Shown: piece after piece, positions 1-11,843 of the stretch
Layout: every line of letters begins with the position of its first letter
Numbering within the stretch: the stretch's first letter is position 1
Assembly: GCA_027924585.1 (NCBI GenBank)
Contig: BSBM01001444.1
Location: 186,001 to 250,000, forward strand
Direction of reading: 5' to 3'
Length of the DNA stretch: 64,000 nt
Origin: Larix kaempferi
Lineage: Eukaryota; Streptophyta; Pinopsida; Pinales; Pinaceae
Notes under the pieces: generated by a model
The model's database searches: none
Told to the model about the DNA's origin: nothing
Seen by the model: only the letters and a program-made list of their open reading frames with translations
Made by a program: the position numbers and the translations under genes

Positions 1-2432
1 AAATGGCTATTGAGGAAATCGATTTGGGCTACTGAGGCAAAGTTATGGCATGGGATGATCAGTGATGATAGATCGAGGCCTTCCACACCTTCTCCAGCAG
101 TTTCAGCTTCATCGGGGCCCGCATCCATCACTTATGGCACTTTCTGATGATTTTTTGAGGTCTTTTGAGGACCACGACTTGACCATGGAGGCACGATTTG
201 GTACATTGATGATTATTTTATATTTATTTTGCTATGGGGATTGACCAAGGAGGGATAAAATTACCCCTTGGACCCACCATAAGCCTCTTATGATATTTTG
301 TCATCATGATTTGGTGGGATTCCCCTCTTCTAGGGTGATTTTGTCCACTCACATAATATTTTATTTGTGATCCATGTATCTTATTGTTGAGCTCATCTCA
401 ACCATTGATTAGACATTTGTATCTTTTAATCTTAGCCACTCATTCAAAAAGTGGTTAGGGTTTTGGTGCCTCTCCTTCCTATTTAAAGGAGAGAGCTTCT
501 CATTGTAAGGGGTCTTTGGCTCTTGGATTATTGGTATAGAAAAATATTCTTGTGGAAATTCTTGTGGTCTCCTTTGCATCTGGTGTTCTTAGATGGTGAT
601 TGGAAAGTCTATTGCAACCTAGCATTTGGAAATTGTGGTAAGATCTATTTTTTTTTTGGAAATCATTGTTTGTCTACAGGAGGGCGACTTCAACAAGGGC
701 GATTTTGCAAGGCTTCTTCAAATCGACTTTCTTGGCATTCGCTTGTATCAGGGGGTTATCATTAGCTTCATTGTGATCTATGCTATCTTTCTGTTACTTC
801 TCTTGTGGCATTAGTCTTATCTCTTGATGCATCAAATCTGATATTGTTGACGTTTGTTGTGCAGGAGAGAGGGCGCATTGGCTCCTTGGATCAAATCGAC
901 TTGCATAGAAATTACCTCAAAGCTTCTCAAATTGATCGGGTTTGCATAGATCATCATCATCAAGGCATCTACAAGGTTACCCAGGTAAGATCCACAGGTT
1001 TGTTTCTCTTTCCTTTATCCAATCCATTGACATAGCTCATAAATTGTTAAAACCCTAAATATCTTAAAACCCCCATTTTACATTTTCTCAGATCTACTTA
1101 GATCTAGTGGGTTGTTGGGCATAATATTGAAAACCCACCTCTATAGCATCCACGACATCCCGGATCTATAGTTTGGTGAGGATTGGCTTCCGTTTGACCC
1201 CTTCCCAAGTCAACTTAGCCTCTCCCAAGCAAAGCGCACTTCCTAGTTTGAGCAAGTTGACCTAGATCTAGTACATGGGTGTTTGAGATCCCGCTTGATC
1301 CATAATCTACACATCAAATAACATACACCCAGATTGTTACTTTTCTGAAATTCACCTTGTGGGCCTTATTCCACATTTTAAGGGATTTAATCCCCATTTT
1401 GGACCACTTGGAACACTTAAACTCAGATCTAGTAAGATCTAGCCGTCGGATTGCCGTGAAATTATAGATCCATACTCCTACTTGACTAACCTACCCGGAT
1501 CTAAAGTTTGGATGCCATTGGTCTTGTCTTGACCCACCTAACCCCACTTTTAAGCCTCCTTGGGTAAAGTCGCACCACCTTGGAGAAGTGAGTTAACTCA
1601 CTTCTAGGACGTGGGTACTTGAGATTCTTGCGGATTTGGAACGGGAATAATTCAAAACCTAGGTCTAGTATGTCACTTTGTCAGATCTTGCCTTGGGGAT
1701 ATCATTCCTTGTTTTAAGGGATTGTGGTCCACTTGGGTTAAACCTAGATCTAGACCTACTTATCCATCAAGACCTTTGTTGCCCACTTGTCTCATGCTAT
1801 AGGAGTCCTCAACCACAAGTCAACCCTACTTTGACTCCATTATCCCAATTCCCAAGGCACTGGTTACTCTCCAAGTCAATTCGACTTTCCTAGATTGTTG
1901 GATTAACTTGTGGTTTGACCTTAGTGTGGTGAACCAAACCCTTGATGCCATCATGTATCATGTTCAAACTTGTCACTTGTACTAGTTAGCCCCAAGCAAC
2001 CCCTAAACTACCCTGCATTGGACACGGTTCCCAAGGTAGTGGGTCTTCCAACATTGAACTAGTACACTAATCCTAGATCTCACTTCAAACATTGAAAGTC
2101 ACTCACATCAACTATGAACCAAAGCTATACCTGTTGAACCCCTCACTTGGCTTGTGACTTCATCTTAAGGTCTAGGATAAACCATACACCTAACTTCACT
2201 TAGAAATACCCTGATTTGGTGTCTTGGTTTCGATCTCTCCTGTCGGGAGTAGATCGGGTCTCCCCCTTTGTTATCTGGGATAGATAACATAAAGCGAAGG
2301 TTGCCTCGACTGGCGTGACAACCATATATTGGAGGTTGAGGTGATCGTGGTTGCACCTTTTAAGTTCCCCTTCCCTATTGCCATCCATGACTGGATACAT
2401 CCATAGGGGCAACTACAGTTTGGGTGATAACA
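1..2432 (+). mobile_element. Ty3/gypsy family-G LTR, 3' portion, cut by window edge
   Basis: This stretch is the reverse complement of the inner-edge half of the LTRs at 49221-53756 and 59205-63741, so it lies in plus orientation. It ends in GGTGATAACA at 2432, the same terminus as the other family members. No primer-binding site follows 2432; copia coding sequence follows directly. It is therefore a 3' LTR or a solo LTR inserted into the copia element. The flank reads AGGTAC, close to the GGTAC flank of two other copies. It carries no convincing coding sequence; short ORFs here are not conserved as proteins. Confidence 0.88.
480..487 (+). promoter_or_regulatory. Candidate TATA box of family-G LTR
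   Basis: TATTTAAA followed by a purine-rich GGAGAGAG run is kept at the equivalent place in all four family-G LTRs in the window, including the diverged solo LTR at 38160. The position and conservation suit the LTR promoter, but the transcription start is inferred only. Confidence 0.4.
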
Positions 2433-3243
2433 AGGTACTTCAGGGACAGGTTTAGGTTCTTGTTCTCAGGTTACAGGTTCTTCAGGGACTAGTTCATCAG
2501 TCACTGGTCCTCGCGGTGTTGGACCTTTTGCTTCTGGGAGTTCTTCAGATGAGGATAGACCAATATGGGAGGAGCCTTCAAGGAAGAGGAAGCCTAAATG
2601 GCTTCGTGATACCTTGGAGGAGGCAGAGGCATTTGGTAGACCCTAGGAGGAGATCAGGACAGTAGTGATGCCAAATAGATTGGGTATGGCTCTTGTTGCG
2701 AGTCTTCGTAATTCAGAGCCTTCGACATTTGAGGAGGCCTCTCAGCATCAGGTTTGGAGAGATGCCATGATGGAAGAGTACCATTCCATCATGAAGAATG
2801 ATGCATGGGAGATAGTGCTGAGACTAGAGGGGAAGTCTGTTGTGACTTCCAAGTGGATCTACAAGGTGAAGCATGCTGCGGATGGTAGTGTGGAGAAGTA
2901 CAAGGCTCGGTTTGTGGCACGGGGGTTTTCACAGGTTGAGGGAGTTGATTATGATGAGACCTTTGCGCCAGTTGCTTGTTATTCTTCCATCAGAGGAGTG
3001 ATGTCTATAGCAGTAGAGATGGGTTGGAAGATCCACCAGATGGATGTGAAGACTGCATTTCTCGATGGTCTTCTGCAGGAGGAGGTTTACTTAGAGAAAC
3101 CACAGTGATTCGAGATTCATGGGAGAGAATCTCATGTGTGCAGGCTGAGGAAAGCCTTGTATGGACTGAAGCAAGCTCCTAGAGCTTGGTACTCCAGGAT
3201 CGATGCGTACTTGACTTCGATGGGTTTTCAGAAGAGTGAGGCT
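2433..3243 (+). pseudogene. Ty1/copia pol, linker and N-terminal half of reverse transcriptase (broken)
   Basis: Translation gives the usual copia region between integrase and RT and then RT itself: WIYKVKHAADGSVEKYKARF, ARGFSQVEGVDYDETFAPVA, QMDVKTAFLDGLLQEEVYLE and [12 protein letters not shown]. In-frame stops interrupt it (TAG near 2644, TGA at 3106-3108). The frame runs to a KSEA motif at 3243, where a foreign element enters. The matching continuation (DLNLYY) starts at 7734. Family knowledge: this is the fingers/palm part of the enzyme that copies the element RNA; the YxDD loop lies in the downstream half. It is an inactive relic. Confidence 0.92.
3239..3243. repeat. Target site duplication AGGCT, left copy
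   Basis: AGGCT immediately precedes TGTTATCACC at 3244 and recurs directly after the CA end at 7728. Removing the insert and one AGGCT restores a continuous copia RT frame (KSEA then DLNLYY), which is strong support for insertion at this point. Confidence 0.88.
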
Positions 3244-6200
3244 TGTTATCACCTATTTTGTACAGTAGTTGAAACCTCATTGAGCCGCCAGTGTTGGAAC
3301 ACATCAGTGTTCACTTCCAGAGTATCTGGGTTTCAGATTTTTGGGTCTAGCCAGTTTTGTTTTTGAGTCGACATGACCATGGCCCCATGGGGGTTTGTAA
3401 CAAAGTGTGCTAGTAGGGTTTGAGTGGTTTGGTTCCCCATGACTGGATTAAACAACTAAGGTATTCCAGGGAGTTTTTTCACCGTCAGATTATACTTTGC
3501 TTCAGGTGAGATATAATCTCTTGGTTTTTCTCCCGCTTCCTCCAAAGCTGGAATGCCCGATTTTGGAAATTTTTGCCATGGGGGGTTATTAGAGTCCAAC
3601 TAATATATATAAACCTACTAGACACTATTAGAATAGGTTTTGGTCATGTCCTAAGTCTCTAGGACCCCCAGAAAAATTTTCAAAATTTTTTTACCGGACA
3701 CGTCGGATTTGGGGTTTTTAATTTTTAATTATTTTTTAAATTTTAATTAAATTTCTCTATAGTTTAAATAGAGAAATTTGAGTCTGTAATATGTCAGTCA
3801 TCCGGGGTCCGAATTTAGTGTTTGATGGCTCGTTTCATAAGCCAAAAATCACACATGACCCATGGACCAGCTAAACCCAACTTTCGGATGTCAATTCAGC
3901 CTCATAATTAATATTTTCTCTAAAAAGTCATTTACAGAGAAATTATTAATTAAAATAATAAAATTGAATATTTTGGAGATAATCCAAATCTCTCCAAAAT
4001 TAATCAATTTGATTAAAATAAAAGGCTAAATGACATGACAATAGACATTTATGAAGATTCCAATCAACTCCAAGTGGCTTAAGTCAACTATCCAGTCACC
4101 AGCAAGAGATCCACTTAAGTTAATTCGCCCTCTCCCATGCAAAAGTCGATTTAGTGAGTTTTCAAGTGGTAATTGGGTTGGTGGGTGTGCATTTAAGTCT
4201 AAGGTAGGCGCCCTCATGACTCATCAATTACCATAGCTTGGCTCCCTTTACAAGATTCGATTTAGTACCTACCACCAATCCACTTGTCTACCAACCTACT
4301 CGCCTCCCTCATCAAGCTCACGTCATTCCTCATTTGCCTCACGTGTGTCCTTGTTGTAATTTGCTTATTGGTTGGTGATACTTCCCATGCAATCACCCAA
4401 GTCGAGTTATGCCACCTCTTCATTCTTACCTACCAACAAGTCGAGTTGTCATTCGAATTAGCTCTCCAAGCTTAGTTTTGATTGGAATTCGACCTCCATG
4501 TCTATTGTTTTGTCTCTCACTCAAAGCCAATTCGACCTAGGGTTTTAGCTTTTAGTTTTACTATAAAGAGAGGCCCATTTGGGTTGTTATCTCATGGAAT
4601 TTTTGTGCACCATTACTCTGGCAAATTTGTACTAGATCATAGCAATTGCTATCTTGAAATAAAATTCGACTTTGGAGGTCCATGCGATTTGTGCAACATT
4701 TATGAATGCTTCTCTTGTGAGGTGACTTCTTTCTATGCTTTCAATTTAATGCTTATGTGATTGATCAAGTAACTAGCTTTAGAAGTCTATATTCTAGAAC
4801 ATAAGATCTACCATTTGTGGCTTTCAATTTGGTTTATTATGCAATGTTGATCAATGAGTTATATGAATAGGACGTACTCAGTTATACTAGCATTGATATA
4901 ACCTTGGTTTTCGTGGCATACTAGTCATATATTTGATCTCACTTTTGCATTGAGTTGTTTGTCTTTGAATAGGTTTTTCCAGGTGTAGGAGGGTGTGAGC
5001 TCGGCTGCATCTAGCCCATCTTCATCATCACAAGTGATTTTTAACATTGTTGTCTTTCCAGGATCTACAAGGGTTGAGGTTGTTCCAAGAAGAAGCACAA
5101 AGAGACTTTGCTCCAAGATACATCCTTAAAACAAAATCATTTTAAAAAAACCTTGGTTACTTGTACCTTAGGCTTCCCATTCTTCAAGCCTTCTTGTCTT
5201 CTCCTTGAAAACCTTTTGCATTTGACTTGCTAGCCTTTTCCTCCATTGCCCTAATCTAGCCCTACCACATCCTAGCTCTCGTCATACTTCTTTTTGGCCT
5301 CTCGTCCCCCTTCAATTTTCCTCCTCTTTCCATTCCATTCGCCCTCTCTCTTTGCTCTCGTCTTACCCTAGAAAAACTACCTTCTTCCTCTCGTCTTACC
5401 CTACCCTCTCCTTCCTTTCGTCCCATCTCTCTAGCCACTCTTCTTTGCCTTCCATCCTCTTCTCGTTTGCCATCCTTTCCTTCTCGTCCACTTCCTTTTT
5501 CCCTAAAAACATCAAAAACAAACAAAGTTGTTAGTAGTAGTAGTTATTAGTTGTTGGTAGATTTGCATGGATAGATCTTAGTTAGATTTCAATTACTAGT
5601 TTTATTTCTTTGCACATATAGATCTCATAAAAAGTGTAAGAAACTTGCATTGTCTTTTGAGATACTTAGCCATTTTCTTATTAGAATCTCTTTTTCCATA
5701 CCATCATAAGCTTGCATGTAGCATTAGATCTCCTTTATAGACTTTAGTTTTGTTAAAAGTTTCAATTTGTTTTGGTTATCTAACATCTAATGGGCATTTG
5801 AGTTGTTCACTTGTGGTAGATCTTTCCTTGAGAAAGAAGAGTTTTGAGAAGATTTGAAGCAAATAGAAGAGAGAAATTCCTAATATAAAAAGCCATCAAG
5901 AAGACAAGAAGGCGATCCAAACCAAGAGACTAGTATTTATCCTTTTGTAATAGCTCTTAGAAGCTTGTTTCAATTATTTTCCAAGTTACATCTCTCAAAG
6001 TCCTTCAAAGGGTTAGAAACCCAAGGCAATTGTAAAAGCTTAATAAAAGTTAAGCGGAGGAGGCCTCCACTTTTTTGGGTCTTCTTCCCCATTTGGGGAA
6101 GAGTGTCGTGTTTGGTTGGCCTAGATCTGTTATTTCATGCTCTTAGATTAGTTTCCATTTCAATAAGTTGTTCTTGTTACAATTTCCGGTTTACTTACCC

Positions 6201-7728
6201 CCATGCTCTCTCGAGTACGGTCTTTGACCTGAAAGAGATTCTTGGGTAGATTAGACTTTATTTCCTGTTCAATATTTCATTTTTATCTTGTCTTTTCTCT
6301 TCCAAACCTTGACCAGAGTAGAGCTAACTTTGGGATCGTATCCCAAAGGCCACATAATTTTGTGGTAGCTACTCGTTCCCCCATCAGCTTCTTGTGGACA
6401 TCTAGCTAGCCGGAAGGTTTCCAAGACTGGTGGCTTCTAGTGGTTGACCTTGTTCGGAGGTTGATCCCACCTATTAGATTAGAATTTGTGTGGTAGAACA
6501 CTAGATTTTCCAGTTTCATTTTATTTGGCAAGTAGCATTGTTAGCAAATGTTTCATATCTTTCAAATCTATCACATTGTTTAATCATTTAAAGTTGAATT
6601 ATCTTGCTACTACAAACTACTTTTTGCTTCTTAAAACGAACCAAAGTCTCTTGAACTTGGCCAAATCCAAGTCAAGAGCACTCTCTATCGGAGAGCATCT
6701 TAGTCTTGCATCATTCCTTGCATTAGGCATTTGTTAATTAGCAAGTCTCTTGAACTGTGGTCATAAGATCAAGTCAAGAGCGCTCTCTGTCGGAGAGTTG
6801 AACAAAGTGCTCTAATAATAAAAATTTTCCACCCATATTTCCCTTTTAATTAATTTACCTTGGTCTCTGTCCTACACCCGTATGCTCTGCCAACCGGAAA
6901 CGGTTGGGCTAGTACTCAGAAAGGTGTAAGACTTGTTAAGTTCACAAGTGAAAACATTAATTAAAATTTTACCCAAAACCCCAACCAAGACAAAATCACT
7001 GAGTACTTCCTCTAACAGGTGGTGCCGGGATTCCACTGTCAGACTCGAGGGCGGTCAAGCCGTAAGCACACTTGCCCTCTTTGCAATCTGGGTGCTCTCG
7101 ACCTATCATCTAAAAGGTTGCCAGTGGTTCTTTTTTGGTTAAGGTTCCACCTTTTTGAATATCCTTGTTCTTAGCCATAATAATCAAGACCACTAAAATC
7201 TTTAATTTACCAAGATAAGCTGCAAAACGTTCTCAAAAACTTTTATCTCAAACACTTGTATCAAGCATTTCACAATCACTTTTACATTTTGACTCCATAA
7301 GGCACTGGTCCTTAATCACAATATTTTTATTTGCTTATTTATCAATATTGGAGCATTTGTGTTAATTTTCGTAAAGGTGATTTATTTCTGATTCAGTGTA
7401 TCTCTCATCTTCTATTTTGCAACGTGGATTGCGTTATCTTGTTTTTCATTAAAGTATTATTGTGTCTCTCACTTTCAAAAAACTCCTAAACAACACCCAT
7501 CTGCATCACAACACCAAAAACATTTTAAACACACAAGAGCCTTAGACAACTCTTTTGTAGGGACTACCCCCCTTGGCTTCGTTAGGAGTTTGCCTAAACG
7601 GAGGAGCTGGGATTCAGGTGACAATACCTGGCTCATTGCTTGCTCCCAAGGCCACACCTCTCTCACTTGTAGTGAAGAGACAACTTTCGAAAGATTTCCG
7701 TTGCTGGTGTGCAATCTGGCGGACAACA
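3244..7728. mobile_element. 4485-bp TG...CA element inside copia RT, probably a solo LTR (family A)
   Basis: The element begins TGTTATCACC and ends GGACAACA, with 5-bp duplications AGGCT on both sides. I see no repeated ends inside it, no primer site, no polypurine tract and no retroelement domain, so a single long LTR left by LTR-LTR recombination is the best reading. A non-autonomous element without coding capacity is the alternative. Its first ten bases resemble the ends of family G, but the bodies look different. Inside, about 6645-6830 holds two imperfect copies of a roughly 105-bp segment (AAGTCTCTTGAACT... to CGGAGAG). Its 3' 1570 bp became part of the 4110-bp amplified unit. Confidence 0.75.
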
Positions 7729-7733
7729 AGGCT
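7729..7733. repeat. Target site duplication AGGCT, right copy
   Basis: Matches 3239-3243 and directly follows the CA end of the inserted element. It is repeated in every tandem unit because it lies inside the amplified segment. Confidence 0.88.
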
Positions 7734-8752
7734 GATCTCAACCTTTACTACATTGTGGTTGGTGGAGATCCTCTCATTCTTTTGTTATATTTTGATGACT
7801 TGTTTATCACTGGAGAGGAGCGTCTCGTTGCACATTGCAAGAGAGACCTTGCTACTGAGTACGAGATGACTGACATTGGGTTGATGCATTATTATCTGGG
7901 GATGGAGATTTGGCAGGAGCTTGGACATATTTTCCTGGGACAGGGGAAGTATGCAGTTGATATTCTGAGGAGATTGCAGATGGAGGATTGCGGGCCGATG
8001 TTTACACCTATGAACAACAACTAGAAGCAGCTTCATGCTTCAGAGGGTAAGTTGGTGGATCCTACACTTTATTGTCAGCTCATTGGGTCGTTGATGTATC
8101 TGTTCAACACTAGGCTAGACTTGTGTTTTGCGGTGAACACTCTTATCCAATTCATGGTGGAGCCTAGGAGTGGACATTGGACTACCCAAAACATGTGCTG
8201 AGATACCTTGTAGGTATAGTGGACTATGGTTTGGACTACAGGGGTTCGGGTGGAGTCAATTTGGTTTGTTTCACAGATTCAGACTGGGCAGGCAGTGTGA
8301 GAGATCGAAAGAGCACTTCCGGTTGTTGTTTCAGTTTGGGCTCGGTAGCAGTGTCATGGTTCAGTCGGAAAAATAAGTCCCTTGTGTTGAGTTCTGTTGA
8401 GGCTGAGTATATGGCAGCCAGTCAAGCTACTTGCGAGGCACTGTGGCTTCGTAAGTTGTTGGTAGACTTGTTTGATCAGGAGCTTAGGCCTACGGTGATC
8501 TACTATGACAATCAGAGTTGCATTCAGCTCTCTAAGAATCCAGTGTTCCATGACGGGTCAATGCATATTGAGATTAGGTACCATTTCATCCGTGACTACG
8601 TTCAGAGAGGAGCAGTAGAGTTGCAGTACATATCCACTGATGAGCAGGTAGCAGATATCCTGACGAAATCTTTGGGGAGGGGCAAGTTTGTTTTCTTTAG
8701 AGACAAGTTGGGAGCGGTGCAGAACACCTTCCTCAGTAAGAGGGAGTGTTAG
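7734..8752 (+). pseudogene. Ty1/copia RT C-terminal half and RNase H, unit 1
   Basis: This is the continuation of the RT at 2433-3243. It shows the catalytic loop as LLYFDDLFITG (YVDD is usual), then YYLGMEI, then the copia RNase H with TDSDWAG, SSVEAEYMA, YYDNQSCIQLSKN and EQVADILTKSL. Breaks: an in-frame TAG at 8022-8024 after MNNN, and a one-base loss near 8186 (ACTACCCAAAAC, against ACTACCGCAAAAC in unit 5). The stop codon at 8750-8752 lies in the first bases of the 3' LTR. The long ORF that enters from 7590 is a chimera with the end of LTR-A. Confidence 0.93.
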
Positions 8753-9354
8753 TTTTTATACCTAGGAAGTTTCCCCTAGGTGACTTTTTGCCTAAGTCAC
8801 TTAAGTGGGGAAAAAGTGACCCTTGCATTAAATGACTTGAGATGAGCATTTAATTAGACTTTATAACTTAAAGTCACTTCTGGGTAAAAATTTAAGTGAG
8901 GTGAATTAAAATTATTTGTATGAGATTAAATGAGAGATTAATCTCATCCATCCATCTTAATCATTTCTCACTGTTGGATTGAATCTCTTCACTAACCCTA
9001 GGGATTCACCCAAAAAGGCAAGGGAGGCATTTTCAGCATTTACTTTTGAGAGAGAAGTGGAAAAAAGAGAGCTGAGAGTTTGCACAGATATCGAGGAGGC
9101 AGCTAGGGCAGTTTTATACCAGCATGCATTTCGAGGAGAGCTTTTTTAGTGGTTACATTTCACAAAATCCATACAACTGCATTTAGTGGTGTGCATGGTT
9201 AAATTAGTTTTCTGCCTGTTAAGTGTTTTTACAGCGTGTTTAATTGTCTGTAATTTGTATAAGTAGTTTCCAACCAATGCAAAACCAGTTGGGGATGAAA
9301 ACATTGAAAAATGTGACATAAACCAGCGAGCTAAAATAATACAGAAAATTTACA
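8747..9354 (+). mobile_element. Copia 3' LTR, unit 1 (right end tentative)
   Basis: A purine tract (AAGAGGGAG) precedes TGTTAG at 8747, the usual copia PPT/LTR junction right after pol. The right end is placed at the CA of TTTACA (9354) because minisatellite-like GATAAAAC sequence starts next. The 5' LTR is not in the window, so this end cannot be confirmed by comparison. Confidence 0.6.
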
Positions 9355-10268
9355 GATAAAACTCCCCATGCACTTCAATATTTTCCCCAAGCACTTTAAA
9401 ATTGCCCCCATGAACTTCAATAATTGCCCCAAGCACTTCTTAATTGACCCATGGATGATAGAAACGCCCCATGCACTTAAATACTTGCCTCGACCACTTC
9501 AAAATTTTCCCAACGATGATAAAAACGCCCAGATACTTCAATATTTTCCCGAGGCACTTCAAAATTCTCGTAACGAAGATAAAAACGCCCCTATCCACTT
9601 CCATATTTGCACAGGCACTTCATTACTTTCCCTAGACACTTCAAAATTCATCCAATAATGAAAAAGATGCCCTAGGTACTTCAATACTTTCCCTAGTTAA
9701 GGTAGAAAAAGACTCGACAATGATATAATCACCCAGGCAATCACAAAATTGCGCCAGTACACACAAATTTGCCTTAGCATGTGATAACTTTGGCCATCAC
9801 TGATTTAAAATGTCCCAACACTATAAAAGCATCCTTACATTGATAAACAACGACCCCATGCACTTCTAGATTTACCCACTGATGAGAAAAACACTCCATG
9901 CACTTCAAAATTCACCCATTGACAAGAAAAATGCCCTAGGCACTTCAATACTTTCCATGGGCACTTCAAAATTCTCTGAAAGATGATAAAAATGCCCTAA
10001 GCACTTCAATATTTTCCCCAAGCACTCAAAATTGCCCCCAGTCACTTCAATACTTGCCCCATGTACTTCTAAACTGACCCAATAATGATAGAAACATCCC
10101 ATGCACTTCAATAATTGCCTCAACCACTTCAAAATTCTCCCGACGATGATAAAAACCCCCATACACTGCAATATTTTCCCAGGCACTTGAAAATTCTCGC
10201 AACGACGATAAAAACGCCCCCATCCACTTCCATGTTTTCCCAGGCACTTCATTACATGCCCTAGACAC
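9355..10268. repeat. Minisatellite GCACTTCAAAATT... block, unit 1
   Basis: The block is a run of degenerate copies of GCACTTCAAAATT, alternating with CCCC-containing and GATGATAAAAACGCC spacers. Basic steps are about 20 and 40 bp. One non-repetitive insert (about 9715-9850, starting GACAATGATATAATCACCC) recurs later as a higher-order marker. ORFs on either strand simply read the repeat and are not genes. Confidence 0.9.
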
Positions 10269-11838
10269 TTCAATAAGTTGTTCTTGTTACAATTTCCGGT
10301 TTACTTACCCCCATGCTCTCTCGAGTACGGTCTTTGACCTGAAAGAGATTCTTGGGTAGATTAGACTTTATTTCCTGTTCAATATTTCATTTTTATCTTG
10401 TCTTTTCTCTTCCAAACCTTGACCAGAGTAGAGCTAACTTTGGGATCGTATCCCAAAGGCCACATAATTTTGTGGTAGCTACTCGTTCCCCCATCAGCTT
10501 CTTGTGGACATCTAGCTAGCCGGAAGGTTTCCAAGACTGGTGGCTTCTAGTGGTTGACCTTGTTCGGAGGTTGATCCCACCTATTAGATTAGAATTTGTG
10601 TGGTAGAACACTAGATTTTCCAGTTTCATTTTATTTGGCAAGTAGCATTGTTAGCAAATGTTTCATATCTTTCAAATCTATCACATTGTTTAATCATTTA
10701 AAGTTGAATTATCTTGCTACTACAAACTACTTTTTGCTTCTTAAAACGAACCAAAGTCTCTTGAACTTGGCCAAATCCAAGTCAAGAGCACTCTCTATCG
10801 GAGAGCATCTTAGTCTTGCATCATTCCTTGCATTAGGCATTTGTTAATTAGCAAGTCTCTTGAACTGTGGTCATAAGATCAAGTCAAGAGCGCTCTCTGT
10901 CGGAGAGTTGAACAAAGTGCTCTAATAATAAAAATTTTCCACCCATATTTCCCTTTTAATTAATTTACCTTGGTCTCTGTCCTACACCCGTATGCTCTGC
11001 CAACCGGAAACGGTTGGGCTAGTACTCAGAAAGGTGTAAGACTTGTTAAGTTCACAAGTGAAAACATTAATTAAAATTTTACCCAAAACCCCAACCAAGA
11101 CAAAATCACTGAGTACTTCCTCTAACAGGTGGTGCCGGGATTCCACTGTCAGACTCGAGGGCGGTCAAGCCGTAAGCACACTTGCCCTCTTTGCAATCTG
11201 GGTGCTCTCGACCTATCATCTAAAAGGTTGCCAGTGGTTCTTTTTTGGTTAAGGTTCCACCTTTTTGAATATCCTTGTTCTTAGCCATAATAATCAAGAC
11301 CACTAAAATCTTTAATTTACCAAGATAAGCTGCAAAACGTTCTCAAAAACTTTTATCTCAAACACTTGTATCAAGCATTTCACAATCACTTTTACATTTT
11401 GACTCCATAAGGCACTGGTCCTTAATCACAATATTTTTATTTGCTTATTTATCAATATTGGAGCATTTGTGTTAATTTTCGTAAAGGTGATTTATTTCTG
11501 ATTCAGTGTATCTCTCATCTTCTATTTTGCAACGTGGATTGCGTTATCTTGTTTTTCATTAAAGTATTATTGTGTCTCTCACTTTCAAAAAACTCCTAAA
11601 CAACACCCATCTGCATCACAACACCAAAAACATTTTAAACACACAAGAGCCTTAGACAACTCTTTTGTAGGGACTACCCCCCTTGGCTTCGTTAGGAGTT
11701 TGCCTAAACGGAGGAGCTGGGATTCAGGTGACAATACCTGGCTCATTGCTTGCTCCCAAGGCCACACCTCTCTCACTTGTAGTGAAGAGACAACTTTCGA
11801 AAGATTTCCGTTGCTGGTGTGCAATCTGGCGGACAACA
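10269..11838. mobile_element. LTR-A 3' segment, unit 2
   Basis: Copy of 6159-7728, ending GGACAACA before AGGCT. No coding content recognised. Confidence 0.85.
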
Positions 11839-11843
11839 AGGCT

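Larger units (their letters stand above)
6159..10268 (+). repeat. Tandem unit 1 of 5 (4110 bp)
   Basis: This is the first of five direct copies starting at the pentamer TTCAA. Upstream of 6159 the sequence is unique LTR-A. Contents: LTR-A end (6159-7728), copia RT/RNase H (7734-8752), copia 3' LTR (8747-9354), minisatellite (9355-10268). It differs from units 2 and 3 by a private A at 8356 (G in the others), as far as I can see by eye. Confidence 0.95.

Noticed and set aside
2165-2412. Small ORFs near LTR ends that recur at 49253-49545 and 59237-59529
   Set aside because: They are the same LTR edge read in different copies, on opposite strands and without conserved protein character.
5262-5534. 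Arg/Glu/Gly-rich ORF and its Ser-rich opposite strand
   Set aside because: Low-complexity CT/GA-rich DNA inside LTR-A; no gene signal.
6486-7142. Recurrent 83- and 69-codon ORFs in the amplified units
   Set aside because: They lie in non-coding LTR-A, have no recognisable domain, and recur only because the unit is duplicated.
7475-8036. Minus-strand ORFs opposite the copia RT
   Set aside because: Antisense shadows of the RT/LTR-A region.
9368-9658. 96-codon plus-strand ORF of His/Phe/Pro-rich repeats
   Set aside because: Also a reading of the minisatellite; the start and stop are chance features of the repeat.
9905-10273. 122-codon minus-strand ORF (MKCLGHVMKCLG...) repeated in every unit
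   Set aside because: It is the minisatellite read in one frame; its periodicity follows the DNA repeat and it has no domain.
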